Source: Immersiella caudata (lineage: Eukaryota > Ascomycota > Sordariomycetes > Sordariales > Lasiosphaeriaceae). Taken from it: a DNA stretch of 64,000 nt. A program made the translations under genes and the position numbers. Below are positions 21,639 through 34,600 of this stretch, in pieces. The stretch is from contig JAULSU010000003.1 of assembly GCA_030512335.1 (NCBI GenBank), forward strand, positions 2,542,001 to 2,606,000, written 5' to 3'. The notes under the pieces are model-generated. The model worked only from the letters and a program-made list of their open reading frames with translations. It did not search any database and was not told the DNA's origin. Positions within the stretch are counted from its first letter, which is position 1; every line of letters begins with the position of its first letter.

Positions 21639-24600
21639 GAGGACGTCGAAACGCGGCAGACCGGGAAGGTCGTCCATGGGAGCCAAGGCCGGTAATCAGC
21701 TCATGTCGCAGTGTAGCAAAGCTTCCGAACAGCAGGCCGTACGTACGTCGCCGCACAACACACACCACGGACGCCAGAATGGGTCGCAGGCCTGAAATAT
21801 CATGTGCTGTTTCCTTTTTTGGGAACGACCCGGGAACGACATGTGGACGCTAAGTGGCGCCTATGAGACTTTGCTGAGGGACGACATGCTGTCAAATCGA
21901 TACCTTCTCGCGTGTCATGAGTTTGTAGGGCCTAGGGCGACGATGGGATCAACATGCAGCTTCCGGCTTGGGCTGAGTTTCACCTGTCCACGGCTTTCGC
22001 GCGAGAGGCCTTTCATGACACATCCACAATTGGCCGGCTGCTGGTGCTCGATCCGACAATAAGGCAGTCAGACCGACAAGCTACAAGCGGGAGAAAGGCG
22101 ATCCCCACAGCCGGTGAATCAGGCGCGGCAGAATGTTCCCCGGGAGTGGTGGACAGTCTTCGTCGGACGGGTGGAATTCGCGGGGACGACATCCGGGGAG
22201 CATCTCAGGCATTGTTGCAAAACGCTGGCGACCTCCTAGCGTTATCTTGGAGTGTCAACGAAACCAATGCGCCAGCTCTGCCGAATCAACGACAGTCGGG
22301 ACCGACAGGGATTCTTCGCCAGTGTTAGTAAGCTAAGAAGAGCGCATCGCCGCCTGGAAAGGTCGTCGGAATACGTGCATATCCCGCAGCAAGTGTGCCA
22401 TCGGCGGGTGGGGGTGTCTGCGTGCACTTACATCATGTGCGTGTGTTGAGGATGGATGTCCTCTTTGCCCTTTATCCTCCAGCGGCGGGGTAATTCCCCG
22501 TGCACCTAGTGAGACACAGCGAGGTAGGTAGGGAGTTGTAATTGTCCTGGGCCGCAATGACAGATGCAGCGCTGGGTTAGGTCGGGGTGAGATCTGGGCA
22601 GTAGACGGGAGTTGCAGCGTCCCGATTCTGTCTGAACCCACTCCGTCCGCAACTGTTTGCGGACCGCAGCTGCCTGGGAAGTCGCGAATCATCATCTGGA
22701 AATGCACCCGTCCTTCCCTGTCACACCGGTACTCATGTGATAGAGCAGGCGTGGGAAAAGTGTTGCACAACACCCAGCTAATTCTATATGGTTTTTATTT
22801 TGTCCTAACCTCGTCCCTGATGAGATGAATCCGATTTGCCCTCCCAGTTATGGTAGCCAGCCACAAGACTGAGTTGTCCCTGCCAGGCTGAAAGCAGCTT
22901 ATAATAGTCACCTGATAAGACCTGTTTTGCGCTGATGGGAGAGGCGAGCATCTCGGCTGATTCTTGTGGCCCGCTGCTTTTGTTTTCGCCGAGCGCGGAC
23001 GCCGGGCCGGAGACGCCAAACCCGAATCCGTTGACTTCGGGTGGCATCGCAGCAAGGATCATGTCTTTTGGTGCTATAAACTGGAAACAGCAGCTCGCCA
23101 CGCCGCCAACGGGCTTGAAGTCAGCATCCTATCACGGATCTGCCGGTCCTGTCGGCGAGTACTCCACCGACATGCTTGACACCAAGCACAAAAGCCGGGT
23201 GCATGAGCTGCGGCGTCGAGGAAGCCACCGTGTTGACGACGAAAGGCGAGGCAGAGGAGGAATAAGACGCCAGGTTGTGTCGCTTCGCGCGAGCATTACT
23301 TGCAACGCCATCAATATGTGACTCGGCACGACGGAGTGGACGGCTAGCTATCCACCTAACATCTCGCTCGCGACGATGCCTGAAGTAGTTGCAACTTCCG
23401 GCGGCTTCCACCAAGCCGTGGGTCGTAGCGATGGCCCACCTTTACTCGGTAGAGTAGAGATGACACTGCCAGTGGAGGATTTGCAACGTTAGACACGTGC
23501 CCTTCATGCTTGATGGGCAGCAAAAGCAAAATACCTATCGAAGCACCGCAGTGCGATCTGGTCGGTGGCCGATCCGGCCAATCGAAAGGCTGATGTATGT
23601 CGGGCGTCGGTACCTCATTGCCCACCGTCTGTTAGGGCATCGCAGATTACTTGCCTTACTCCAATGTTACCTGCTGCGAGGGGTTAGGTGGGGCCAAAAC
23701 TGCATGTCTGACGGCTCGATGAAGGTGTGGTTTTGAAGCCAGGTTAGGTTGGGAGAAGGTCGCGAGAGGTAAGGGGAAGGGGTTATGCGGGATTGGAAGG
23801 CACCGCCGGTTCCGACGGCTTTGCTGCTGCCCACAGCTTCCGTGGAAGTTGTCATCTTCAACCCACGCCGCGCAACATTTGTAAAGTGCGACCGGCTCAC
23901 ATCGCCGAATGCCTTGCATAATAGCAACCCTCCATCCGTCCCGAACCCTTGCCCAGCCGTAGCCCATGTCTACGGACCACCTGTAGGCGCGCATCATCTT
24001 CCTTGACCGCCCCGGATCCGCCAATCGAAGGTCTCCACTAACCTGCCGCCGCCGCCCACACCCGGCTTGTCTTGGGCCTGTCGTCGGCGGCAGGATTTCC
24101 CATTGCCCACTGATGACCCCATTCTTCCCGCTTGTTCTCGATCAACAACAAGACCTTGGGCACTGTCGGGCAAAAATATGACCTCTCTACGCCCTAGGTC
24201 ACCCAGAACAAGGCGCGGCGAAAGCTGGCCGGGCGCGCCACCCCAAATTGGCGGAGACGGCGAGGTCGGAGATATGCGGTCGTTAGGTATAGTTAATACA
24301 CTCTTTGCCGCCACAGTCGCAGGACCGCATAGGATTCGCTCGTCTGGGAATGTTGTGTCAGATCGCGGCGAGATCGCGTTCACCAAGGCTGGCTGTGAGA
24401 TTGCAAGGTTCCCTGCTGTCCAGAACCCCGAGCCCAGCACTAGCCAGCTTCCCCAGCTTTTCGTCCGCGCTCTCGGGCTTCGAAAGAAGCTTCCAACTTG
24501 GGTCCCTTGCTTTTTTTTTTTTACTTGGATAGCCTGGCGACCTTGCTCGTCCTATCTTTCTAGGCCGGCAGGCACCCACGCGGCCCTGTAGAAAATTGCA

Positions 24601-26309
24601 CAGATTTGGAACCTCGCTTCACGTACCACCTAGGTAGCCTGCGATTTGATCCATGCGTGGTTCTGCTTGCGTGTGCTCCTTGGTCGCTTGGTGGTAGAGT
24701 ATGTACATAAGGAACGGGATCGCCGCGGTCAATGGTCGTCTCAATCTTGGGTCGGCTTTTTTTTTCATATTACTCTCCATCTGGGAACTCCCGTTGTCGC
24801 ACCGTCTCGGCCAGCAAAGTTTCGACCCTACCCCCCAAACCCTCCTATCCTGGGTCGTCCAAACATTGAGCAAAGACGAACACAGTCCGGTCCGCTGCCC
24901 CTTCCCATTTCTCTTGCCGACCCTTCGTCTCGCCTCCCTCACCCCCCCTTGGCCCCACTGGTTGTCTCTGGCGCCAGCAGTCTGGCCTGATGACCGACAA
25001 CCGGGCTAATCAGCTAATCTCTGTGCCGCGCCCGTGATGTAGTTGCGCGCCCCAAACATAACAGGACTCTTCACTCTTCCCCTCCCTCTCTCCTCGACAG
25101 ACGCTGCTATTCGCGCCCACCTCAGTCGCCGCCTCGCCCGTCCGGCCTTCCTTTGCGATAACTGCAGCCGTGCGAGCCAAGGTCGCCGAGGTAGGTCCCA
25201 ACGGCTCTTCGGTCACTTTCCTCTGCCCGTTTCGTACTGGCCGTGCCTCATTGCCCCGCCGCGGCCTGACATCAGCTTGGCTGGTGGTTGGCTGCCAACT
25301 TGGTCCATCGAGGGGGGTTTGCTTGCTGTTGTTTCCCCGCTGGCTCGCGAGATGTTGGCCCCGCTGGCCGCGCGGATCCTTGCCGGATATCTCAGACATC
25401 TCAGATCGTTCCGTGCCCAAGGCCTGGCCAGTGAGTCCGAAACGGTCCAACCTGCTGGTCCTTCCAAACGCCCCTGCCACCCTCCCGCAGCACGGCACAC
25501 GACGCCGCTTCGCTCGCAGCGGACCCGTGTGACAGCTCCAGCTGTGAACCCGTTGCTGATATCATGCCCTCACCCACCGCTGCAGGCAAGGACCAGGGTT
25601 GCTGTCGTTGCGGAGGCGAGACGAGACGCGCCCTCGCTGAGGCCCGGCGCTTGCCCGACACGGGAACGCAGCGCCCCCTCCGCCGACCGCCCCGCCGCCG
25701 CCGCCGCCCGTCCAGCGTGGAGACATGGGAGTGCGGAGGCGGCAGGCGGCTGCTGGGCAGCGAGTGCAGGTATCCCATGCGCAGGGTGCAGAAAGAGCTT
25801 GCAGACCTTGCAGAGCTAACATGTATTGCCATTTATGGGCCCACTGCCTGTTCTGGAACCATGAATTATTGCTCACCATTCTCGACCTACGCCGTTCTGC
25901 CGTGGGCTCTCCCTGCCCACGCCCCCCTCCATCAATGTGCAACTCTCACCTACCCCACCCCCACTAGAAAGTCACCTCGTCCACACCCTCCCCCAGTTCT
26001 TCCCGTCCATACTGGGGTCTTCTATATGCCCGGGCCCTTTTGGTCGGTCCTGTTGCGCGAACGCCTCGACTCGATGCAGCGATACTGACCTCTTGCTATA
26101 GCAAAGGATCTTGAGCGGCTGGAACTTTTTTCTACACGCCCAATGTTCATTTCCCTAGGCGCCTTTTCATCCAAGGAAGCAAGCACCGGGAGACGGTCTG
26201 ACACCCTCGGCTCGCCGCAGAGCCTTCGAGTCCAGGCCACCGCAGTGGGCAGGCTACCTAGCTCGCACGTCACACCTCGCCCCCGTGGATACCCAGCTCC
26301 TCCACCAGG

Positions 26310-26317
26310 TATATAAA
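26310..26317 (+). promoter_or_regulatory. candidate TATA box (TATATAAA)
   Basis: Clean TATATAAA about 550 nt upstream of the insulysin start codon, in a C-rich leader-like context. Plausible if the 5' UTR is long; no transcript evidence. Confidence 0.35.
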
Positions 26318-26868
26318 GAAGCACTCGAGCTGGGAGCTCCTGGCTACCCCCCCTGCGTCGATTCAGGTACCGAGGTGCCGGCACTCAGCATTGCACACGC
26401 GTGCGGTATATGAACACTCCCAGGTCCTCCTCCCTGACTTTCCGCTCCTTTCAGTTGTCGCACCGCTGCCGCTGCAAACACGGCAACACACGATTCCCCG
26501 ATTCACCGCTCGGGCAAGCAGCCGATTCAGTTTAACAGTGCTACCAAGGTGCAACTGCCAGGCGGACTTTTCCTGGGATCCAATCGTCGGTAGCGCAGCT
26601 GCTAGCACCGTCCTAGGCCCCTAGTGTCCCCACACTTTCGCACAGACCCAAACAGCCCACCGCCGATAGCGACACCAGCTCCATTCCGTGTTTGTGCCCC
26701 TCCGACGGCTTGCCGCGAGGTCACGGCCAGCGTTCTCCACACCCTCATACCGCGTATATCGCCTCTGGACTCGGACGGCCTCTCCCCCTCTGCGCGCAAC
26801 GAGCACTGTACTGCACCGCACGCTACACGCCGAATCCGCCCCGTCCACGAAGACGCCAGCACGCGGTC

Positions 26869-29800
26869 ATGGCGCACTTCCGTCGCACATCGTCGCCCGG
26901 GGGCCCAGGCACCCCGATGCGGGAGAACGCCCTGCACTCGGTCGAGCTGGTGACGGAGCGCCTAGAGACGCCATCGCTAGATGACCGGGCCTACCGCGTT
27001 GTCCGCTTGCCCAACCGGCTCGAGGCCCTTCTGGTGCACGATCCGCAGGCTGATAAGGCGAGCGCCGCTATGGACGTCGGTGTCGGAAGCTTCAGCGACG
27101 AGGACGACATGCCGGGCATGGCCCACGCTGTGGAGCACGTATGTGTGCCCTGTTATTAACTAACCTCTGCTGGCTCTTTGCTGTGTTGCCCTGTTTACTG
27201 ACGCCCTAGCCCTGTAGCTTCTCTTCATGGGCACCAAGAAATACCCAGCCGAAAATGCCTACCACCAGTATCTGGCGGCCCACTCTGGAACGTCTAATGC
27301 TTACACAGCCTCCACGTCTACGAACTACCACTTTGAGGTCTCGGCCAAGCCCAGCAACGACGAGGAGCCGTCCGCCACCAACCCATCTCCGTTGAAAGGT
27401 GCATTGGACCGCTTTGCCCAGTTTTTCGTCGAGCCTCTGTTCCTCGAGAGCACGTTAGATCGCGAGCTACGGGCTGTAGACTCGGAGAACAAGAAGAATC
27501 TCCAGAGTGACCAATGGCGGCTGCATCAGCTCGAGAAGTCGCTCTCCAATCTCAAGCACCCGTATTGCCATTTCTCAACCGGGAGCCTTGAGACCCTCAA
27601 GACCCTGCCTGAAGCGCGGGGAATCAACGTGCGAGACAAGTTCATTGAGTTCTACGAGACGCACTACTCGGCAAACTTGATGAAGTTGTGTGTCCTCGGG
27701 AGGGAGTCCCTGGATGTGCTGGAGTCGTGGGTGTCTGAGTACTTTTCAGGTATTAGCAACAAAGACCTTCCGCTCAACCGCTGGCCGGATGAGATTCCTC
27801 TGACCAAAGAATGGCTCGGAGTTCAGTACTTTGCGAGGCCTGTCATGGACTCCAGAGAGCTGACAATTACCTTTCCCTTCCTCGATGAAGATCACCTCTT
27901 CGAGGCGCAACCCAGCAGGTATCTTGCGCATCTCATCGGGCACGAAGGGCCAGGGAGCATCATGGCCTACATCAAGGGGAAGGGTTGGGCAAATAGTCTG
28001 GGCGCAGGTGCCTCTGCGGTCTGCCCAGGGTCGCCGGGGCTTTTCGAGGTCCATATTCGCCTCACAGAGGAGGTGCGTAAATTAACCCGAGGTCCCATCC
28101 TCCGGAGAATGCTGCTAACGGTCATGGCAGGGACTCAAAAACTATAGGGAAGTGGTCAAGGTCGTATTCCAGTACATTGCCCTTCTTCGGGAAACAGAGC
28201 CACAGCAGTGGATTTTTGAAGAGCAAAAAGGCATGGCAGACGTCGACTTCAGGTTCAAGCAGAAGACATCGTCGTACCGCTTCACAATGAAGATCAGCGC
28301 GATCATGCAGCGTCCTCTACCGCGCGAGTGGCTGCTTAGCGGGACCAGGAGGCTGCGGAAGTTCGATGCCAAGCTCATCAAGGAAGCGCTCTGCTATCTG
28401 AGGCCCGACAATTTCCGGCTCAACATTGTCTCAAGAGATCTCCCTGGGAAGTGGGAAAATAAGGAGAAGTGGTACGGCACCGAGTACACCTCTGAGGCGA
28501 TCCCGGCGGACTTTCTAGACGAGATCAAGCAGGCTGCTGCAAGTTCCGCTCAAGGTCGCATTGGCAAACTTCATCTTCCGCACAAGAACCAGTTCATTCC
28601 TACAAAGCTGGAGGTGGAGAAAAAGGAGGTCAAGGAGCCTGCTCTCGCACCCCGCATCGTCCGCAACGACCAGTTTGTACGGACCTGGTACAAGAAGGAT
28701 GACACCTTCTGGGTCCCCAAGGCCAACCTGGTGGTCAGCTGCAAGAGCCCCATTATATACGCGTCGGCAGGCAACTCGGTGAAAGCTCGGATGTTTACCG
28801 ACCTTGTCCGGGATGCCCTCGAGGAGTATTCGTACGACGCCGAGCTTGCTGGTCTGCAGTACAGCGTATCACTCGACTCGCGCGGGTTGTTCATAGAGGT
28901 CTCGGGGTATAACGATAAATTACCGGTGCTCTTGGAGCAGGTTCTTATCACGATGCGGGACCTGGAAATCCGAGATGACCGGTTCGACATCATCAAGGAG
29001 CGCCTCACACGCGGCTATCGGAACTGGGAGTTGCAACCTCCCTGGCACCAGATCGGTGATTACACCAGCTGGCTGACGTCGGAGCATGACCACGTGGTTG
29101 AAGAGCTCGAGGCAGAACTCCCAGGGATCACAGTTGAAAACGTTCGCGTCTTCCGCAAGGAGTTGCTTGCGCAGATGCACATGGAAGTTTACGTCCATGG
29201 GAACCTGTACAAGGAGGATGCTCTCAAGCTGACAGACATGATTGAGAAGACGTTGAAGCCGAGAGTTCTGCCACGAGAGCAATGGCCGATACGGCGCTCG
29301 TTGATCTTCCCACCTGGATCCAACTACGTCTGGGAGAAGACGTTGAAGGATGCCGCCAACGTCAATCACTGCATTGAGTATTGGCTATACGTTGGAGAGA
29401 AAGCAGACCGCCCGTTGCGGGCCAAGACTCTGCTCCTCGATCAGATTACCCACGAACCTTGTTTCGATCAGCTGCGGACGAAGGAACAGCTGGGCTACAT
29501 CGTTTACTCGGGTGCACGGCCCACGACAACCACCTATGGTTTCCACTTCATCATTCAGAGCGAGAAAACAGCTCCATATTTGGAAACCAGGATTGAGGTG
29601 TTCTTGGAGTCTCTTTACAAACTTATCGAAGACATGAGTGAGGCGGACTTCGAGAACAACAAGCGCAGCTTGATTGTGAAGCGACTGGAGAAGCCGAAGT
29701 ACCTCGATCAGGAAACTGGGAGGCACTGGAATCAGATCCACAGCGAGTACTACGACTTTGAATCTGGTAAGTTTGTTGATTTACATGGCTGGTTTCGGCT

Positions 29801-30352
29801 GCAGTTCTTGATCTGACGTTGAATACAGCACAAAAAGATGTTGCGCTCATCAAGCCACTCACCAAGGCGGACATGATCGAGTTTTTCAAGCAGTATATCC
29901 ACCCATCATCTAGCCAGCGGGCCAAGCTTGTCATATATTTCGTTGCACAAGCGAAGAGCGACGTGTCGACGAAGCAAATATCTGAACTTGTCAAGAGTCT
30001 TGAGCTGGACACAGAAGCGTCAGCTCAGGCTGCTACCGACCTCCAAGCTCGCCTCAGCGCCGCGGCCCATGACGTGGAGAAAGAGGTCGAGGGCCTCAAG
30101 AACTACCTCCTTCGCGATCTCAAGGTTACGGATAGTAAGATTGATGCTGCCGTCGAGATATGGAGAAAGCTCCACTCGCAGAACCTCGGTACCAACGGCG
30201 TTGTCAAGGATGCTCAGCCACCTTCATCAAATGGCACCTCACCGGTCGTCATTGAAGATGTACGGGACTTCAAGGCCAGTCTTAACGTCACTGCCGGCGC
30301 GCGGCCAACCAAGGATCTGACCGAATACGAAGACTTGGACTGTAAGCTTTGA
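26869..30352 (+). CDS. insulysin-type M16 zinc metalloprotease
   Basis: Insulin-degrading-enzyme family peptidase (yeast Ste23 type) that degrades small peptides in a closed chamber. Exons are 26869..27138, 27218..28072, 28131..29766 and 29829..30352, giving 1094 aa, normal for the family. The inverted zinc motif is HAVEH (residues 86-90), and exon 1 ends exactly after its last His. The sequence continues LLFMGTKKYP...GTSNAYTAS. The third ligand Glu is in LRAVDSENKKN. The second half carries the inactive M16 repeats with FDQLRTKEQLGYIVYSG, the substrate-binding segment typical of IDE. The splice joining exons 3 and 4 restores FESAQKDVALIKPL. A Ser/Gly/Pro-rich N-terminal extension of about 20 residues precedes the first domain and lacks a clear targeting signal. 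Confidence 0.96.
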
Positions 30353-31615
30353 GGCAGGGTACTGAAGGGCGTAGAGTCAAGCTTCATTGGGAAAAGGGGG
30401 AGATGCTGGAGGTGCATCTATTCGAGGAGGCTTATGCTTCAGGAAGACCATCTTATACCCATCGGCATACCCATCATAATCATGATTCATTTTCAATTTT
30501 GAAGCGCCATTTATGTTTGTTGTTGTCCAGCTGCGCTCGAGCTAGATAGACTAGTTCCTCATAAAAATGGCGTCGGTTCGGTTGGCGAGTGAGGCACTTG
30601 GGTGGTGAGAATTGGTGATTTAATGGTGTAGGAACTAAGTGATGGAGATGTTGTGATCACTGGAAGCTGGCGAGAAGTGCAGTGAGTGATAAACTTCCAC
30701 TTTCATGGGTCAACGGTCTAGTTTTGGATCTAGAACCTCTCACTTTCATAGGTACTGCTGCCTCGTCTTTATCATGCTGCTAAGTTTAGTGCCTAAATCA
30801 AAAGGTAGTGGAAGAAAACCTTGACAAGGAGCAATGCCTCACACTTTTGAAATCGGCAAGCAAAGAGGATCGCACTAGCAAAGCAACCACCATCGGAGCA
30901 CGGGCCTCTAGAATCTGGGCTGAGAGAGTCAGTCGGACTGCGCAACCTGGAAGCCCCTGTCAATCTTTGGTGGATTGGAAAGCAGCTCCATCCACAACCG
31001 TGCGGTTGGTGTGCGACAAAGTAAAGGATAGTAAACGGCCAAGCCAGTAGCCAGAGGTGGAGTTTGTCGAGCGTTTTCCTTGCCTTCCCGCCCTTGCAAC
31101 ATCAGCTTTGGCTCATGCACTAGCATCCTTGGACCTGAGCCAGGGGATCCACTCACGGAAGATTTTTTCGATAGCACGGGGTTTCTGCCATCGTCGTGGA
31201 TGTGAGCCGGAAAGTTAGTGGCGCTCACCAGCCGAACTGAACAAAATCAGCTATTCTCTCCCTAGATCCGCTGACGAACAAGCACCAACGCAAAACCAGG
31301 CGCGAAAAGGAGAGCAAGCCCTGGTTTGGTGTGCAAATGATGACCTAAGCCCTGCCGCAGCGCAAATCAGCCCTGTCACCTTGGAACGAAACTCCACTCC
31401 CAGCTCTCCCGCCCAACCACGCAGTCGGTGGTCGAAGCGTTGTTGCGAGGGCTCTCGTTGGTCACGTCTCCATCTCCATTTCTCTCTCCTTCTCAGGTTT
31501 CTGCTTGGGTGGATACCAACTTGCACACAGCGAGCAAAGAAAAAAGAGACGCGGGGAGCAACCTCAGTCGACAAAGGCGTTGCCGAAGTGCTCCTCCTTC
31601 CCAGTCAGTTTCTGA
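30353..31615. other. intergenic region between insulysin and USP genes
   Basis: 1.26 kb with insulysin 3' sequence and the USP promoter or leader. A CT-rich tract at about 31460-31500 is leader-like. No gene recognised. Confidence 0.35.
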
Positions 31616-34600
31616 TTGGAAAAGAGTCTCGGCGAAACCCCTGCTTCCAAGTCCTCGCCTCCAACGAGATGCGCAGCCCCAACTGACTCTCTTTTCCACC
31701 ATCGCTTTGCCTCACTCCAACCTGAGCTTGACTTTTTGCCTTGCCGCCGCCTTCGTCTTTCTCCGGTCCTTCTGGCTGATGCTGTGGAAACCACGGCACC
31801 AAGCCCCGATTTTTCCTTTGCCGCGCTCACCTCGCTATTCGCCCCTCCGCAGCGCCCTTTGCTCACCACCCGCACCCCCGGAATTCCGCGCTCCCCACTT
31901 GCAACAAGCCGGCGTTCCTCGAGCTGCAAGAGCAGCTCACCCTTCAACACGTCTTCTTCAAAGAAACGCAGGATCACCCGACAGACGACGAGGGAGCACA
32001 ACCCCGAAGAACGGTCTAACGAACCCCTCTCGGATCAAGTGCTACCCTCAACCGAAGACGACGCCGACCCGCCGTGCCTCTCTTTTTCCGCTGCTTCTCT
32101 GACTTCTGGCCACAACACGCCCACCTACCTACGCGGAGACTCGTTGCCGGCGTCGGGTATCCCTCCCAGATTGCAAGCCAACGGCAGCACCCTATCGGGA
32201 ACCGACTACACCTCTTCTGCCGCGAGCTCGCCCTGCGCCGCTTCGATCGATATTTCTGTCGACAACGAACGCGCCGGGGAGCTCTTTGAAGCAGGCCTCA
32301 CAGTGCAACTGCAAGACAACCGCGCGGCTCGCAGCACGTCACCGTACTTTCGCGCAACTCATCGGGCTCTGATGGGGGGCGCAGCAGACCAACCTCAGCG
32401 GTCGTCATCTCCGCTAAAGAGGCGGGCCTCAAGCATGGAGCTAGAACAAGACACCGACCACAAGGATGATGTGGATATGCTTGTTGCGCCGGAGCTTGAA
32501 GCAGACGCGGAATCGAGCCAAGGAACCGTACAGGGAGACACATCCCCGCCCGCCTATTTGAGCGAGGCCAAGGCAGAGACAGAGTTGCCTTTGCGAAATG
32601 GTATGTTCAACAAAGATGTCCTTTTCCTACGCCAGTGCTAACCTATAGCCTTAGATGCTCCCCCGCTAGACCAACAAGTGAAAACCATCGAGGCTTTGGT
32701 AAAAGCATTCAGCGAGACGGCGGTGCGAGAGGGAGATGTCGTCTACCTTGTGTCTCGACAGTGGCTCAGTCGGGCACAGGGCTTTGGCGCTGATGGCAAA
32801 CGTGCCAGCAAGGAATCAACACAGCCGCAACTGGGGCCTGTGGACAATTCCGATATAATTCACTCCATTATTGTCGACTCTAGTGGCCAGCAGTTTGTCA
32901 GGTTGAAGCCAGGGCTCGGAGCTGGGGAATTTGAAGCCTTCCCTAAGGAAGCCTGGGACCTTTTGATGACATGGTATGGCCTGCAATCCGGCCAGTTGCC
33001 CATTATCCGAAAAGCACACAACACAGCACCAGATGCGGTGAGTATGCCAAACATACAGTTTGAGTACTACCCGCCAGTTTTCACCATTCACCGACTTTGG
33101 TCAGCAACGAGCCCGATCCCAATAGAGCAGGAACTCAAGCTGAAGAAGCCACCACCTATTATCCTTGCTCGAAGCACTTCTTGCTCATACCACGGCTTCT
33201 TGAAGGAGGTCAAGCAGCGCGCAGGCGTGCAGGAGGACCGAAAGGTGCGCGTCTGGAAGCTTTTGCAGACGCTCCCCGCCGAGGAGTCGACAGAGCTAGA
33301 AGGACCAGCGGCTCAGTCTCCCGGAATTAAAACGCCTCCTGACTCTCCACGGCAGATTCCGGAAACGCCTGCGTCCGCATGCACGGGAGCCTGGCCGGAG
33401 ATTTTGGTTGATGTGGTCACATTTACGAAGCTTGAAAAGGATGTGGGCCGGGCCATTGTGGACGCCGAGGACACAACGGTCAATCCCAAATATAACGGCA
33501 AGAAGAGCCTCTCGCTCGTCGGCCTGGCCGTTGACGAGATTCTGGTTATTGATGAGTCCGTCGACAAGGACAATTTTGTTTCCACCTATATCGCTGCTAG
33601 CAGCCGCAATGACAAGGCGCTGGCGACCAGAGGAAGCTCTAGCAGCTTATTTGCGCAGACGCGTACCAATACGAGCGGACGGAGCAGCCCGGCTCTACAG
33701 GGGCCGCTCACTCGTGGCCGCGCGCAGCAGAAATCGGGACGCGCCATCGGCTGCTGTGGCCTGCAGAATCTCGGCAACACGTGCTACATGAACTCTGCGC
33801 TCCAGTGTGTGCGAAGTGTTGAGGAGCTCACAAAGTATTTCTTGACCCACGAATCAAAGAAGGAAATCAACCCGGACAACCCGCTCTCACACAACGGCGA
33901 TGTGGCGAATGCGTATGGGAAGCTCTTGGAGGAGATTTACAAAGACCCCCCGCCGAACTCGGTTCAACCGAGACATTTCAAGAGCATCATCGGCCGGTAC
34001 GCACCAGCGTTTTCTGGTTATGGCCAGCAGGACTCCCAGGAATTCCTTGGATTTTTGCTGGATGGCCTCCAAGAAGATCTCAACCGCATCAAAAAGAAGC
34101 CTTATATTGAGAAGCCTGACTCGACAGATGAGATGATCAACAATCCTGCTGCGATTCGAGAGATGGCCGCGAAGGTCTGGGACATCACAAAGAAACGTGA
34201 CGATTCGGTTATTGCAGATCTTTTCACGGGCATGTACAAGTCAACTCTAGTCTGCCCTGTGTGCGACAAGATCAGCATCACGTTTGACCCTTTCAACAAT
34301 CTCACGTTACCCTTACCGCTCGCCACGATGTGGAGCAGAACCGTCAAGTATGTTCCTCTCAACGATGCGCCAGTCGAGATCGATGTCGACCTTGACAAGA
34401 ACAGCAGCATTCGAACCCTGAAGCAGTACGTGTCTGCTCGTGTGGGGGTGCCGGTTGAGCACCTAGTTGGTGCTGAAGAGTTTAGGGACAAGTTCTTCAA
34501 GTTCTACGATGACATGTCCTCTATCTCGGAAGAAATCCAGACTAGTGATGTCGCGGTTATTCACGAAGTTGAGGCGTGCCCAACAAATAACATGACGGCA

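Larger units (their letters stand above)
19521..26868. other. 7.3-kb region without recognisable gene
   Basis: The largest gap in the window. I read all frames and found no conserved domain. It contains AGGTAG/TACCTA words, including an inverted repeat at 21622-21638 and CACCTAGGTAG near 24626. A stretch at 22805-23414 has coding-like open frames on both strands. The last ~2 kb is C/T-rich with many short GC-rich ORFs and is probably the promoter and long leader of the insulysin gene. No tRNA- or 5S-like signature seen. Confidence 0.4.

Noticed and set aside
25768..25810. Ten residues (RRVQKELADL) resembling the N-terminus of ubiquitin-conjugating enzymes
   Set aside because: No further E2 sequence follows in any frame, and no splice path to a catalytic Cys exists nearby; a chance match.
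25043..25819. 258-codon + strand ORF upstream of insulysin
   Set aside because: GC-rich Arg/Ala/Pro text without motifs, with other frames also open; likely leader or promoter sequence.
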